Assembly: GCA_900544345.1 (NCBI GenBank)
Contig: UQUR01000003.1
Span: 124,001-188,000, forward strand
Direction: 5' to 3'
Origin: an uncultured Sutterella sp.
Lineage (GTDB): Bacteria > Pseudomonadota > Gammaproteobacteria > Burkholderiales > Burkholderiaceae_F
Length of the DNA stretch: 64,000 nucleotides
This document shows positions 43,320-53,569 of this stretch, piece by piece (within the stretch, counting starts at the first letter, position 1; every line of letters starts with the position of its first letter). A program made the position numbers and the translations under genes. The notes under the pieces were generated by a model. The model was not told the DNA's origin and made no database searches. It worked only from the letters and a program-made list of their open reading frames with translations.

Positions 43320-44450
43320 ATGTTTTCAAAGTTTGCACCTAAGTACGCAGCGCTAGCTTTGTCTGTCCTGGCCGCTATTTCGCTTGCTGGCTGCAAAGAG
43401 CAAGCTGCGACTGTCCAAAAAGGCCCCCAAGAGGTTGGCGTTGTGACGGTAGAAACCTCAAGTCCGATAATGACGACAGAATTATCGGGTCGTACCAGCG
43501 CCTATCAGGTTGCTGAGGTGCGTCCGCAAATCAGCGGTATTATCCAAAAGAGAATTTTTACAGAAGGTCAAATGGTTAAAGCAGGTGACCAGCTTTATCA
43601 AATTGATCCGGCTTTATACGAAGCTGCCTATGAGGAAGCAGTCGCTAATTATGAACTCGCTCGCGCCAATGCTAGACGTTCTGCCCAGTTGGTTAAGGTG
43701 AATGCTGTCAGTAAGCAAGACAATGATGCTGCTCAGGCACAGATGAAAACTGCTCGTGCGGCTATGAAAACAGCTAAAACCAATTTGGATTACACCAAAG
43801 TTGAGAGTCCGATATCGGGCCGTGTTGGTCGCTCTGAAGTGACTCCGGGTGCATTAGTCAATGCTTATCAAACTTTTATGACAACGGTGCAACAGCTTGA
43901 TCCTATTTATGTGGACGTTCGTCAGACAAGCTCTGAGATGCTTCGCTTAAAGCACGAAATTGCTTCAGGCAAAGTTAAGGCGAATAAAGATGGAGCCGTA
44001 GAAGTTTCACTTTTAATGGAAGACGGTTCAGTTTATCCCCAAAAAGGCAGGCTTACTTTTACAGGTGAAGAAGTCGATGAGGGAACGGGCATGATTAATT
44101 TGCGTGCTATTTTCCCAAACCCCAACGGTGATTTGCTCCCGGGAATGTTCGTGCGTGCCCGTTTGGAAGAAGGCGCCAGACCGGATTCAGTTGTGATTTC
44201 TCAGCGTTGTGTGATGCGCGATCCGAAAGGTCAGGCATACGTTTATGTGGTTAAACCTGATAACACGATTGAACAACGCAACGTCGTCGCCAATCGTGTG
44301 ATCGGAACCAATTGGTTGATTGAGTCCGGGCTGAAAGCCGGCGAAAAAGTGGTGATTGACGGTATCGGCAAGGTGCGCATCGGCGCTAAGGTGACGATTG
44401 CTCAACCTGCTGCAGCTTCAACACCTGCCGCACAAGCAGCGGCAAAGTAA
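43320..44450 (+). CDS. RND efflux periplasmic adaptor (AcrA/MexA type)
   Basis: This is a 376-residue lipoprotein adaptor with signal and lipobox LAGC (Cys25). Next come the beta-barrel/lipoyl/hairpin modules: VRPQISGIIQKRIFTEGQMVKAGDQLYQIDP is the first lipoyl half, an Ala/Lys-rich alpha-hairpin follows, and DYTKVESPISGRVGRSEVTPGALV is the second half. It links the inner membrane transporter to the outer membrane channel. It is first in the pump operon, behind the palindrome at 43242. Confidence 0.93.
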   Translation: MFSKFAPKYAALALSVLAAISLAGCKEQAATVQKGPQEVGVVTVETSSPIMTTELSGRTSAYQVAEVRPQISGIIQKRIFTEGQMVKAGDQLYQIDPALYEAAYEEAVANYELARANARRSAQLVKVNAVSKQDNDAAQAQMKTARAAMKTAKTNLDYTKVESPISGRVGRSEVTPGALVNAYQTFMTTVQQLDPIYVDVRQTSSEMLRLKHEIASGKVKANKDGAVEVSLLMEDGSVYPQKGRLTFTGEEVDEGTGMINLRAIFPNPNGDLLPGMFVRARLEEGARPDSVVISQRCVMRDPKGQAYVYVVKPDNTIEQRNVVANRVIGTNWLIESGLKAGEKVVIDGIGKVRIGAKVTIAQPAAASTPAAQAAAK

Positions 44451-44475
44451 TTAGACAAGGCAAAGGAAATAGTTT

Positions 44476-47400
44476 ATGTCTCGATTTTTTCTAGGACGGC
44501 CGATTTTTGCTTGGGTGATCGCAATTGTGATCATGTTGGCCGGTATCTTGTCAATTACAAGACTACCGGTGTCGCAGTACCCGCAAATTGCACCTCCTCA
44601 AGTGACGATTACCGCCACTTACCCTGGTGCTTCGGCTGAAACAATTGAAAATACGATCACTCAGCAGATCGAACAGGCTATGACCGGTTTGGACGGCTAC
44701 TTATATATGGCATCCAATTCGGACTCATCGGGTCGCGTTTCAATTGATATTACCTTTGAAGCAGGAACGGACCCGGATATTGCTCAGGTTCAGGTGCAAA
44801 ACCGTTTGAAAACGGTTGAAAACAGTCTCCCGCAAGTGGTGCAGCAGCTGGGTGTGAACGTGGATAAGTCTGCGGCCAACTTCCTGATGGTGGTGGGCTT
44901 TGTCGATAAAAACGGCAAGATGAGCAGTGCTGACCTCTCTGACTACTTGGTCAACAATGTTCAGGAACCGCTTTCTCGTATTACCGGTGTCGGTGAAGTC
45001 GAAGTGTTCGGTAGCTCGTACTCCATGCGTATCTGGTTGGATCCGGAAAAACTGCATAAGTATTCGCTTTCAACCGATGAAATTGTCGCTGCGATTGAAG
45101 AGCAAAACGTTCAGGTTTCATCCGGTGCTATCGGTAACTTACCTTCCAACACCCGCTATGAGTTAAATGCCACGATTAATTCGATGTCACTTCTGGAAAC
45201 GGTGGCTGACTTCGAAAACATCATGGTGAAAACCTCCATGGACGGCTCTCGCGTTTTGATGAAAGATGTGGCCCGCGTAGAAATGGGGGAAGAAAGCTAT
45301 AACGTCATTGCTCTTTATAACGGCAGAGAATCTACCGGTATGGCCATCAGTTTGGCTTCCGGTGCCAATGCTATGGCTACGAGCGATCGCGTGAAGGCCC
45401 GTCTCAATGAAATGCAAGTCAACTTCCCGGACGGAATGGAATGGGTGGTGCCGTTTGATACGACGCCTTTCGTTCGAATTTCTATTCAGGAAGTGGTTCG
45501 CACGCTGTTTGAAGCTATTGTGCTTGTGGTCTGCGTGATGTTCTTATTCCTGCAGAACTGGCGTGCGACGCTCATTCCGACGATTGCTGTGCCTGTAGTG
45601 CTTTTGGGTACTTTCGGTGTGTTGCAGGCCATGGGCTACTCCATTAACGTGCTCACCATGTTTGCTATGGTGCTTGCCATCGGTCTATTGGTCGATGACG
45701 CCATTGTGGTGGTGGAAAACGTTGAGCGTGTGATGAGAACAGAAGGGCTCTCACCACGAGAGGCCACAGAAAAGTCCATGGGACAGATTCAGGGCGCTTT
45801 GGTGGGTATTGCCATGGTGTTGGCTGCCGTGTTCGTCCCGATGGCCTTCTTTGGCGGCTCTACCGGCATCATTTACCGTCAGTTCTCCGTCACGATTGTG
45901 TCGGCTATGGTGCTGTCTGTATTGGTAGCTTTGATTTTGACGCCGGTGCTTTGCGCATCGCTTCTTAAGCCCATTGATTCCGAACACCATGAAAACAAAC
46001 AGGGATTTTTCGGCCGCTTTAACCGCGGATTTGAAAAGTTCTCCTTATGGATTCGCACAATAGTCGGTCAAGCCATCCCGCATACACTTCGTACGATTTT
46101 GGTTTATGTCATTATCTTGGGTGGTGTGGTGTTCGGTTTTTGGAAGTTGCCCTCCAGCTTTATGCCGGGTGAAGACCAAGGCGTGTTGCTTGCACAGGTG
46201 ATTACTCCTGCCGGTACCTCTCAGCAAAGAACCCAAGAAGTATTGAATCGTATGAGTCAGTACTTCCAAACGAAAGAAACCGAGAACGTGGAGTCAGTGT
46301 TTACGGTTTCGGGCTTCTCATTCGGCGGTACGGGTCAAAACACGGGTTTGATGTTCGTACGCTTGAAGGACTGGGGAGAGCGTGAAGGCGACGGTCAGGA
46401 TGTGAACTCCATCACAGCCCGTGCCATGGCAGAGTTTTCTCAGTATAAAGATGCTAATGCTTATGCCTTCCCGCCTCCAGCTGTGCCTGAATTAGGTATT
46501 GCCGATGGCTTTGATATTTATTTGCAGGCAAGCGCAGGCCAAACCCACGAAGAATTAATGGCGGTGCGAAACCAATTCCTGGGTTTAGGGAATGCTCACG
46601 AGCATTTAACGTCTGTTCGTCCTAACGGCATGGAAGATACGCCACAGCTACACTTGGAAATTGACACTGAAAAGGCTCGCGCTTTAGGTGTTTCGATTAA
46701 TTCCATTAACTCAACTTTGGCGACAGCTTGGGGTAGTACCTATGTCAATGACTTCCTCGATCGTGGCCGTGTGAAAAAGGTTTATGTCCAGGGCGACAGC
46801 CAGTTCAGACAAAAGCCTGAAGATTTAGGGAAGTGGTACGTAAAAAACAGTGCCGGTGAAATGGTGCCGTTCTCTGCATTCTCAACCACTTCCTGGAAGT
46901 ACGGCTCACCGCGTCTGGAGCGTTTTAACGGTTTGTCTGCCGTGAACATTCAAGGCAACCCCCGCACTGGCTTCAGTTCGGGTGATGCGTTGGCCGCTGT
47001 GGCAGAAATCGCCCAAAAATTGCCGACAGGCTACAGTGTTGCCTATACAGGTGTGTCTTATCAGGAACGGGAAGCAGGCGGTCAGGCAGCCCCCTTGTAC
47101 GCACTTTCCATTTTGGTGGTGTTCCTCTGTCTGGCAGCCCTCTATGAAAGCTGGTCTATTCCTATTGCTGTGATTTTGGTCATTCCGATGGGTGTGATCG
47201 GTGCCTTGGCCCTAACAGGGTTAAGAGGTTTGAATAACGATATTTACTTCCAAGTGGGTTTGATTACAACAATCGGTTTGGTGAGTAAAAACGCCATTTT
47301 GATTGTGGAATTTGCTAAAGACCTGCACGATAGCGGAGAAGATATCGTTCATGCGGCTATCGATGCAGTTCGCTTGCGTCTGCGTCCGATTGTGATGACT

Positions 47401-47763
47401 TCTTTGGCCTTCGGCTTGGGTGTGTTGCCTTTGGCTTTGGCCCACGGTGCCGGTTCCGGTGCTCAGAATGCTATCGGTTGGGGCGTGTTGGGCGGTATGA
47501 TTACAGGTACGCTTTTGTGCGTGCTCTTTGTTCCGCTTTTCTACGTCATGATTATGCGCATTTCGGGCAGTGCCAATGAGCGTAATGTCGATTTACAGGC
47601 CGCTGCTGCTGAAACAGCCTTTGAAGCAAAGGCTCTCAAAGAAGGCGAACTCACGTTCTATGAACGTGAAGAGAATAAGGAAAATGATTCTGCTCAATCG
47701 TCCCCTCAAGCAACTGCCTCTGAAGGCAACAACTCATCTAAAGCAGATAAAAAGGGAGAATAA
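44476..47763 (+). CDS. RND efflux transporter (AcrB/MexB, HAE1 type)
   Basis: The 1095-residue, twelve-helix proton-driven drug transporter has an N-terminus MSRFFLGRPIFAWVIAIVIM, the helix-4 charged motif AIGLLVDDAIVVVENVER with the proton-relay Asp pair, and two large periplasmic domains. Its length exceeds AcrB (1049) because of a hydrophilic tail of about 60 residues after helix 12, rich in Glu, Ser and Asn. It stands between the adaptor and channel genes; the channel gene starts 2 bp after its stop. Confidence 0.95.
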   Translation: MSRFFLGRPIFAWVIAIVIMLAGILSITRLPVSQYPQIAPPQVTITATYPGASAETIENTITQQIEQAMTGLDGYLYMASNSDSSGRVSIDITFEAGTDPDIAQVQVQNRLKTVENSLPQVVQQLGVNVDKSAANFLMVVGFVDKNGKMSSADLSDYLVNNVQEPLSRITGVGEVEVFGSSYSMRIWLDPEKLHKYSLSTDEIVAAIEEQNVQVSSGAIGNLPSNTRYELNATINSMSLLETVADFENIMVKTSMDGSRVLMKDVARVEMGEESYNVIALYNGRESTGMAISLASGANAMATSDRVKARLNEMQVNFPDGMEWVVPFDTTPFVRISIQEVVRTLFEAIVLVVCVMFLFLQNWRATLIPTIAVPVVLLGTFGVLQAMGYSINVLTMFAMVLAIGLLVDDAIVVVENVERVMRTEGLSPREATEKSMGQIQGALVGIAMVLAAVFVPMAFFGGSTGIIYRQFSVTIVSAMVLSVLVALILTPVLCASLLKPIDSEHHENKQGFFGRFNRGFEKFSLWIRTIVGQAIPHTLRTILVYVIILGGVVFGFWKLPSSFMPGEDQGVLLAQVITPAGTSQQRTQEVLNRMSQYFQTKETENVESVFTVSGFSFGGTGQNTGLMFVRLKDWGEREGDGQDVNSITARAMAEFSQYKDANAYAFPPPAVPELGIADGFDIYLQASAGQTHEELMAVRNQFLGLGNAHEHLTSVRPNGMEDTPQLHLEIDTEKARALGVSINSINSTLATAWGSTYVNDFLDRGRVKKVYVQGDSQFRQKPEDLGKWYVKNSAGEMVPFSAFSTTSWKYGSPRLERFNGLSAVNIQGNPRTGFSSGDALAAVAEIAQKLPTGYSVAYTGVSYQEREAGGQAAPLYALSILVVFLCLAALYESWSIPIAVILVIPMGVIGALALTGLRGLNNDIYFQVGLITTIGLVSKNAILIVEFAKDLHDSGEDIVHAAIDAVRLRLRPIVMTSLAFGLGVLPLALAHGAGSGAQNAIGWGVLGGMITGTLLCVLFVPLFYVMIMRISGSANERNVDLQAAAAETAFEAKALKEGELTFYEREENKENDSAQSSPQATASEGNNSSKADKKGE

Positions 47764-47765
47764 GC

Positions 47766-49214
47766 ATGCAAAAGACCTTTAAGTTTTTACCGTTGGTGGC
47801 CGCTTTGGCATTGACAGGTTGCATGTCGATGGCTCCCAGCTATGAAAGACCTCAGGCGCCGATTCTCAACGTCTGGCCTACGGGAGAGGCCTATGCCGAT
47901 GCGAAGTTAAATCAGCAGGCCTTACCCGATTGGCGTGAGTTTTTCACCGATGAGCGTTTGCGTAAAGTCATTGAGCTTACGTTAGATAATAATCGTGACT
48001 ATCGCGTGGCGATGCTCAATGTTCAGCGTATGCGCTATGCCTACAATATTCAGCGCTCTGAATTCCTGCCGAGCATTTCTGCTGCAGGTTCGGGTGAACA
48101 CTCCGGAACTCCCCGAACGCTTAGCGCAACCGGTCAGGATGCGGTCAGCCACGTTTACTCGGCTAATTTAGCGATGGCCTCTTATGAGCTTGACCTCTTC
48201 GGGCGTATCCGCAGCTTAAGCGATGAAGCGCTTAATCAGTATTTTGCAACTGAAGAAGCAAGAAAGAGCTCTCGGGTCACACTGATTGCCGAAACCGCGA
48301 ATTTGTGGCTGCAGTTGGGCGCTGATCGCTCGTTACTGGCTTTTGCAAAAGAAACGCTTGACAGTCAGGAGCAATCCTACAAGCTCTCAGAAGCCAGCTA
48401 TAAAGCCGGTGCTATTAATTTGCTTGAGTTAAACCAAGCCAAGCAAATGTACGCCAGTGCCCAAGCTTCTTACGCTTCCACTCAACGGGCTGTCGCTCAG
48501 GACTTAAATGCTTTGGCATTGTTGGTGGGTACCGAAGTGCCTGAGTCGCTTCTGCCGACAAAGGTTGAGGTCGTAACTTTGGCAGGCATGCTGCCTCAGG
48601 GCGTGCCCTCAGAAGTGCTTTTAAATCGTCCTGATATCGCTCAGGCTGAGTACACGCTGATGGCTGCCAATGCAGATATCGGAGCTGCCAGAGCCAATTT
48701 CTTCCCGAGAATTACTCTTGTTGCCTCAGGCGGTACCGGTGCCACGGAGTTAGACGACCTTTTCTCAGGCGGAACGCGCCTGTGGAGCTTCTCGCCTTCG
48801 ATCTCTTTGCCGATTTTCACGGGCGGAGCTAACTGGGCAACGCTGCGTGTGTCTGAAACGGAAAGAGACATTGCGGTTGCCGACTATGAAAAGGCGATTC
48901 AAACTGCTTTCCGCGAAGTGGCAGATGCTCTGGCAACTGAGGGCACCATTGAACGGGAGCTCAAAGCCACGCAGGACTATGCTGATGCAACCAAAAAGGC
49001 CTATGAATTGGCACAAGCTCGCTACCGTCATGGTTCTGAAAGCTTTTTAACGGTTTTGGATTCTCAACGGCAGTATGTGAGTGCTCAAACTCAGTTGGCG
49101 GTTGCTCAACAAGCCCGTGCTATGAGTTTAGTTACTTTGTACAAAGTCTTAGGTGGCGGTGCAGTTGACTTAGAAAAAAATCTGAGGATAAAACTAGCCA
49201 AACGACAGAGGTGA
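47766..49214 (+). CDS. RND efflux outer membrane channel lipoprotein (OprM/NodT type)
   Basis: The 482-residue TolC-like outer membrane factor has signal and lipobox ALTGC (Cys19). Two OEP repeats follow, with FTDERLRKVIELTLDNNRDYR and the second-half RPDIAQAEYTLMAANADIGAARANFFPRI. It completes the tripartite pump with the two genes before it. The order adaptor-transporter-channel matches mexAB-oprM. Confidence 0.94.
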   Translation: MQKTFKFLPLVAALALTGCMSMAPSYERPQAPILNVWPTGEAYADAKLNQQALPDWREFFTDERLRKVIELTLDNNRDYRVAMLNVQRMRYAYNIQRSEFLPSISAAGSGEHSGTPRTLSATGQDAVSHVYSANLAMASYELDLFGRIRSLSDEALNQYFATEEARKSSRVTLIAETANLWLQLGADRSLLAFAKETLDSQEQSYKLSEASYKAGAINLLELNQAKQMYASAQASYASTQRAVAQDLNALALLVGTEVPESLLPTKVEVVTLAGMLPQGVPSEVLLNRPDIAQAEYTLMAANADIGAARANFFPRITLVASGGTGATELDDLFSGGTRLWSFSPSISLPIFTGGANWATLRVSETERDIAVADYEKAIQTAFREVADALATEGTIERELKATQDYADATKKAYELAQARYRHGSESFLTVLDSQRQYVSAQTQLAVAQQARAMSLVTLYKVLGGGAVDLEKNLRIKLAKRQR

Positions 49215-49231
49215 AAAGCGAGGCTTAAAGC

Positions 49232-49837
49232 ATGTCAAAAAATCTCGCCCAGCAGCGCCGCGAAGAAATTATCAAGGCGGCTCATAAGTGTTTTATTGCT
49301 AAGGGTTTTCACGCTACTGGAATGGCTGATATTGCCCGAGAGTTCGGCATGAGTGCCGGGCATATTTATAACTATTTTCCGAGTAAAACGGCCATTATTG
49401 AGGAAGTTATTTCCCGAGGAATGGAAGATTTTTACAAAAATTCGTGTGCTCTTCAGGAAAATCAGGGTAGTTACGAGGAGACCCTTCAGCAAGTCAGACG
49501 AGTATTTGGCGATTGTTTCAGACGAGAAAGAATCGTTTTGTCACTTGAGCTTCTTACAGAGGCCTCTCGTGATCCCGAATTGGAAAAAGTTCTTCAGAAA
49601 GCCGATGTTAAGGCTCGTACGCATCTGAAAGAAATTTGCTATCCGAAAAGCAACGATCCGTCTGATTGGATACGTGTTGAATTGGGTATGGCAACCATTG
49701 AGGGGATCGGGATGCGATTTTTGCGTAACCCGGATTTAAATTTTGATCTTGTTTGCGAACTTCTTGCCGAACGCATTTATACGCCGCGAGAAAAGTTAAA
49801 GCAAAAAATAAAGGAGCTTGAATCAAAAGCTGCATAA
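49232..49837 (+). CDS. TetR family regulator of the RND operon
   Basis: The 201-residue repressor has an N-terminal helix-turn-helix (ADIAREFGMSAGHIYNYFPSKTAI, about residues 31-54) and a helical ligand-binding domain. It is 17 bp downstream of the channel gene on the same strand, so it is probably the last gene of the pump operon. This contrasts with the usual divergent upstream place of AcrR-type genes. Control of the palindrome at 43242-43263 would give negative feedback; this is inference. Confidence 0.88.
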   Translation: MSKNLAQQRREEIIKAAHKCFIAKGFHATGMADIAREFGMSAGHIYNYFPSKTAIIEEVISRGMEDFYKNSCALQENQGSYEETLQQVRRVFGDCFRRERIVLSLELLTEASRDPELEKVLQKADVKARTHLKEICYPKSNDPSDWIRVELGMATIEGIGMRFLRNPDLNFDLVCELLAERIYTPREKLKQKIKELESKAA

Positions 49838-49840
49838 TAA

Positions 49841-49880
49841 AAAACAGCCAGCTTCAATTAAGAAGACTGGCTGTTTTGTA
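49841..49880. terminator. Bidirectional terminator between tetR and the Do protease gene
   Basis: An 11-bp stem (49841-49851 with 49867-49877) with an inner CTTC/GAAG helix, A's before and T's after. Confidence 0.88.
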
Positions 49881-49890
49881 GTTTTGCTCC

Positions 49891-51324
49891 TTATTTGAGG
49901 TCAACTGCAATAAAGATACGGGAATTTTGGCGTTGGACTAACAGGGCAACCTTATCTGCGCCCGATACTGCACGACGCAAATCTCCAACTGTTTTCACGC
50001 TCTTACCGTTGGCACTCAAAATAATATCGCGAGGCATTAAGCCGGCTCGAGCAGCTGCCGCACGAACCTCCGTAACAAGCAGACCGTTTGTCAGATCCAA
50101 CTCTTTTAATTCTTCCTCATTTAAAGCACGAACTGAAACACCGAGTTTACCTTGAGTTTGTTTGACCTCATTGGGGCTAGTACTTTCTTCCGGATTTTCA
50201 GCTACTGTAACCGTTACGTCTTTCTCTTTACCGTCACGCAAAACAGTTAATTTCACTTTTGTTCCAGGTTTCATAGCAGAAATTTTGACAGGAAGATCGT
50301 TGGCACTGTTGATGGCCTGACCATTTAAAGCTACGACGATGTCTCCCACCTTTAGCCCAGCTTTTTCACCAGGTTGCCCCTTTTCAAGCTGAGTAATGAC
50401 AGCCCCACGAGGGGTCTTCATACCAAAAGCTTCAGCCAAATCCTGGGTGACAGCTTGAATGCCTACACCGATGCGACCACGGATGACACGACCGTTTTCA
50501 ATCAATTGATCTTTAATTTGTATAGCCAGATCAATTGGGATGGAGAAGGACAAGCCCATAAAACCGCCTGAAGTAGAGAAGATTTGTGAGTTAATTCCCA
50601 CCACTTCGCCTTTCATGTTAAAAAGCGGGCCACCAGAGTTGCCGGGATTGACTGCAACGTCTGTCTGAATAAAGGGGACGTATTCTTCAGAAGGCAATGC
50701 ACGGCTTTTAGCCGAAACAATACCAGCAGTGACAGTGTTATCCAATCCAAAGGGCGAGCCGATGGCAGCAACCCATTCACCAACCTTTAATTTTTCAGAT
50801 GAACCGATTTTCAAAACTGGTAAATCTTTTGCATCAATCTTTACAACGGCAATGTCGGTTTTTTTATCGAGTCCTAATACCTTACCGGAGAATTCTCGGT
50901 TATCGGTCAAACGTATGCGAATTTCATCGGCCCCTTCAACAACGTGGGCATTGGTGAGAATGACGCCGTCAGAGGAAATGATAAAACCTGAACCTGTGCC
51001 GCGTTGTTCCGGGACTCGCTGCTCTTGGGGGCCGAATGGCATAATGGGAAAACCGAAGCGACGGAAAAGTTCTGCTGTGCGATCATCCAAACCGGGAAAA
51101 GGTGATTGAATTGTTTGTGTTCTGGCGTTTCGAATGGTGGAAATATTTACAACGCCTTTACCATTTTCTTCAACAAGTTTAGTGAAGTCCGGCAACGTTA
51201 CTTGAGAGCCGGAATCTTCGGAGGAGAAAAAAGGAACTTCAGCTTGCGCAACAGGGGCGATACTCAACGCTGCAGCCAGCGCAGCGGCCAGTACGGACGA
51301 TTTCAATACACTCTTTTTAACCAT
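49891..51324 (-). CDS. Do-family periplasmic serine endoprotease (DegP/MucD type)
   Basis: The 477-residue protease has a signal peptide (cleavage after AQA, near residue 28), a trypsin-like domain and two PDZ domains (about 265-355 and 385-470). The triad is His127 (LTNAHVV), Asp157 (KTDIAVV) and Ser230 (NPGNSGGP). A MPFGPQEQR-containing LA loop with few residues is present. It handles misfolded envelope proteins. The start ATG 51324 has GGAG upstream; an earlier in-frame ATG (51378) would disrupt the signal peptide. A two-component system lies directly upstream on the same strand. Confidence 0.93.
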   Translation of the reverse strand: MVKKSVLKSSVLAAALAAALSIAPVAQAEVPFFSSEDSGSQVTLPDFTKLVEENGKGVVNISTIRNARTQTIQSPFPGLDDRTAELFRRFGFPIMPFGPQEQRVPEQRGTGSGFIISSDGVILTNAHVVEGADEIRIRLTDNREFSGKVLGLDKKTDIAVVKIDAKDLPVLKIGSSEKLKVGEWVAAIGSPFGLDNTVTAGIVSAKSRALPSEEYVPFIQTDVAVNPGNSGGPLFNMKGEVVGINSQIFSTSGGFMGLSFSIPIDLAIQIKDQLIENGRVIRGRIGVGIQAVTQDLAEAFGMKTPRGAVITQLEKGQPGEKAGLKVGDIVVALNGQAINSANDLPVKISAMKPGTKVKLTVLRDGKEKDVTVTVAENPEESTSPNEVKQTQGKLGVSVRALNEEELKELDLTNGLLVTEVRAAAARAGLMPRDIILSANGKSVKTVGDLRRAVSGADKVALLVQRQNSRIFIAVDLK

Positions 51325-51454
51325 AACTAAAAACTCCGAATGAAATTCTTTGAGGCAATTCATTGATTGGTTTGCCAAACATTGAAACGATAATAAAAAA
51401 CAGACGATTTTTGTTTGTCGGGTTGTTTCGATCCACCTTTATTTGTAACAAAGA

Positions 51455-52774
51455 CTAGTGAATCAATGTACGTAGTGGCAATTTAATCCGCATAGTTGTT
51501 CCCTTACCGTCCAAGCCGTCATCAACGAATATTTGGCCGTGATGAATTTCTACAATACGTTTGACAATGGCTAAGCCTAGGCCATGTCCCTGAGCTTTGG
51601 TCCCCAGCGCTCGGTAGAAACGATCAAATATCCTCTCACGCTCTTCGGGAGCAATTCCTGGTCCATTATCACTTACTTCAATGACAGCGCTATGGTTGTC
51701 TTCTCTGATACAAAGACGGATACGACCGTTGTCTTGTGTATACCGGATAGCATTATCGGTTAGATTTGTTACAAGCAGTTTTAAGGCATCTTCCATGCCA
51801 TCAACGGCTATGTTTGATGCAGAGGTTTCAAGCGTAATATTTTTTTGTTGAGCGAGAACCATTAATTCATCAGCAACGCTTTTAATGACTTGGTCAAGAT
51901 GTACTTTAACAAATGGTTTTTTGTGCGCATCGGGGTCAAGCCGTGCGATGACTAATAATTGTTGAACCAGACCGGTTGCCCGGTCAATGCCTGCATGCAG
52001 ACGATTAAAAGCTTTTTGACGGCTTTCTTCAGTTTTGGCTCTCTCGGCTAATTGAACCTGAAGTTTGAGTGCGGTAAGCGGAGTTCGAAGCTCATGAGCG
52101 GCATCAGAGGCAAAGCGCTTCTGAGCTTCAAGACTCTGAGCAAGTTTAGCCAAGAGGTCATTGAGTGCTAAAACCAGTTGTTTGACTTCAACAGGTAGAG
52201 CTTTTACCGGAAGGGGTTCAAGCGATGTGGAAGAGCGCGTAGAAACAATTTTTGCAGTTCGATTAAGGCTAGCCAAGCCCTGTCCTACCAAAAGCCAAAC
52301 AGCGACAATCAAAAAAGGTAAAAGTAGAACTAAAGGCTGAAGAATATGTAGCGCAGAACTGAAAGCGAGTTTGACGCGTACATCAACGGGTTGCGCCGTG
52401 ATGATGAGAAGATTTTGATCGGTTTTAAGACTGTAGATTCGCCAGGTTTGACCTTCGTGACGGATATTGGCAAAACCTGCTGTTGCTGGGGATGGAAAGG
52501 GTGAGGCAAGGCTACTTGACAAATGTGTCTGACCCGTCTGTATATTGGTCAATTGAACAACAATGTGTTGCTCATCAGAACCAGTCGATTTCATAGACGG
52601 TAATTGTCCGTCAGAATGTACACTTAAAGAAATCGCAATTTGCTGCAGTTCAGTATCTAAAAAACGGTCAACTTCCCCTCTGGCTGAAACAAATGTCATA
52701 TAGGTCGCAGCCACACCAGCTAAAAGCAAAGCGATGCAAAATGTCCAAAGCAGTCTGTCTCGGATGGAATACAT
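51455..52774 (-). CDS. Sensor histidine kinase (QseC/TctE type)
   Basis: The 439-residue membrane sensor has two membrane segments (about residues 8-28 and 150-170) flanking a periplasmic domain of about 120 residues. A HisKA domain with DAAHELRTPLTALKLQ (phosphorylated His) follows, then HATPase with N box LVTNLTDNAIRYT and G boxes VSDNGPGIAPEER and GHGLGLAIVKRI. I use ATG 52774; a TTG two codons earlier also fits. It follows its response regulator by a few bases. The signal is unknown. Confidence 0.9.
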   Translation of the reverse strand: MYSIRDRLLWTFCIALLLAGVAATYMTFVSARGEVDRFLDTELQQIAISLSVHSDGQLPSMKSTGSDEQHIVVQLTNIQTGQTHLSSSLASPFPSPATAGFANIRHEGQTWRIYSLKTDQNLLIITAQPVDVRVKLAFSSALHILQPLVLLLPFLIVAVWLLVGQGLASLNRTAKIVSTRSSTSLEPLPVKALPVEVKQLVLALNDLLAKLAQSLEAQKRFASDAAHELRTPLTALKLQVQLAERAKTEESRQKAFNRLHAGIDRATGLVQQLLVIARLDPDAHKKPFVKVHLDQVIKSVADELMVLAQQKNITLETSASNIAVDGMEDALKLLVTNLTDNAIRYTQDNGRIRLCIREDNHSAVIEVSDNGPGIAPEERERIFDRFYRALGTKAQGHGLGLAIVKRIVEIHHGQIFVDDGLDGKGTTMRIKLPLRTLIH

Positions 52775-52782
52775 GATCAAAA

Positions 52783-53439
52783 TCAGGTTTCAAGAATATA
52801 GCCTACACCGCGGACAGTTTTGATAGCATCTTCACTGAGTTTTTTTCTCAGATGGTGAATGTGTACCTCGATGGCATTGCTGCCGATTGAGGAGTCCCAG
52901 TTATAGAGTTTTTCTTCTAACTGAGAACGGGATAACACTAAACCAGGTCGCTCCGCTAAGGCTAAAAGTAGCGCAAATTCTTTACTCGACAATAAAATCG
53001 ATTCCCCGTTATAAATCACTTCGTGGGTGGCTGGTTTTATTTGTAACCTTCCTCGCTCAATCATGGGTTCTGCACGACCGGCAGATCGCCGTAATAAGGC
53101 TCTTACTCGAGCGAAAAGCTCATCTAAATCAAAGGGTTTAATTAAATAGTCGTCAGCTCCCGCATCAAGTCCTTTGATTCTGTCTTCAACTGTATCGCGT
53201 GCTGTGGTAACCAGTACCGGAGTTAGATTGCGCTCAGCTCTCATTTCTTCGAGCACCTTGATTCCGTCTTTACCAGGCAGACCTAAGTCCAGAATGATTA
53301 GCGAGAATTCTGTGGTGCGCAAAGCCAAAAGAGCAGAATGGCCGTCTTGCACCCAATCGACTGCATAGCCTTCATCGGTGAGTCCATCGACAACGCTTTC
53401 TCCAATCATTGGATCGTCTTCAACCAATAAAAGTCTCAC
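52783..53439 (-). CDS. Response regulator, OmpR family (QseB/TctD type)
   Basis: The 218-residue protein has a receiver domain with acidic pair EDDP, phospho-Asp in LIILDLGLPG (residue about 51), Thr in VLVTTARD and Lys in YLIKPFD. A winged-helix OmpR DNA-binding domain (HHLRKKLSEDAIKTVRGVGYIL) follows. GTG 53439 is chosen because AAGGAG stands 7 nt before it and it gives the normal N-terminus. It is cotranscribed with the sensor kinase; envelope stress via the adjacent Do protease is a possible theme. Confidence 0.92.
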   Translation of the reverse strand: MRLLLVEDDPMIGESVVDGLTDEGYAVDWVQDGHSALLALRTTEFSLIILDLGLPGKDGIKVLEEMRAERNLTPVLVTTARDTVEDRIKGLDAGADDYLIKPFDLDELFARVRALLRRSAGRAEPMIERGRLQIKPATHEVIYNGESILLSSKEFALLLALAERPGLVLSRSQLEEKLYNWDSSIGSNAIEVHIHHLRKKLSEDAIKTVRGVGYILET

Positions 53440-53569
53440 GGCTAACTCCTTAATCCAAAAAACTCTCTGAAGGGTGAAAATGTACAAAAAATTAAAACTT
53501 TCGCAAGAAAATCGATAAGTATGCTAAGTTTGAGTGTAAGGAAAATTATAAAGAGAAGGAAAAGTAAAA

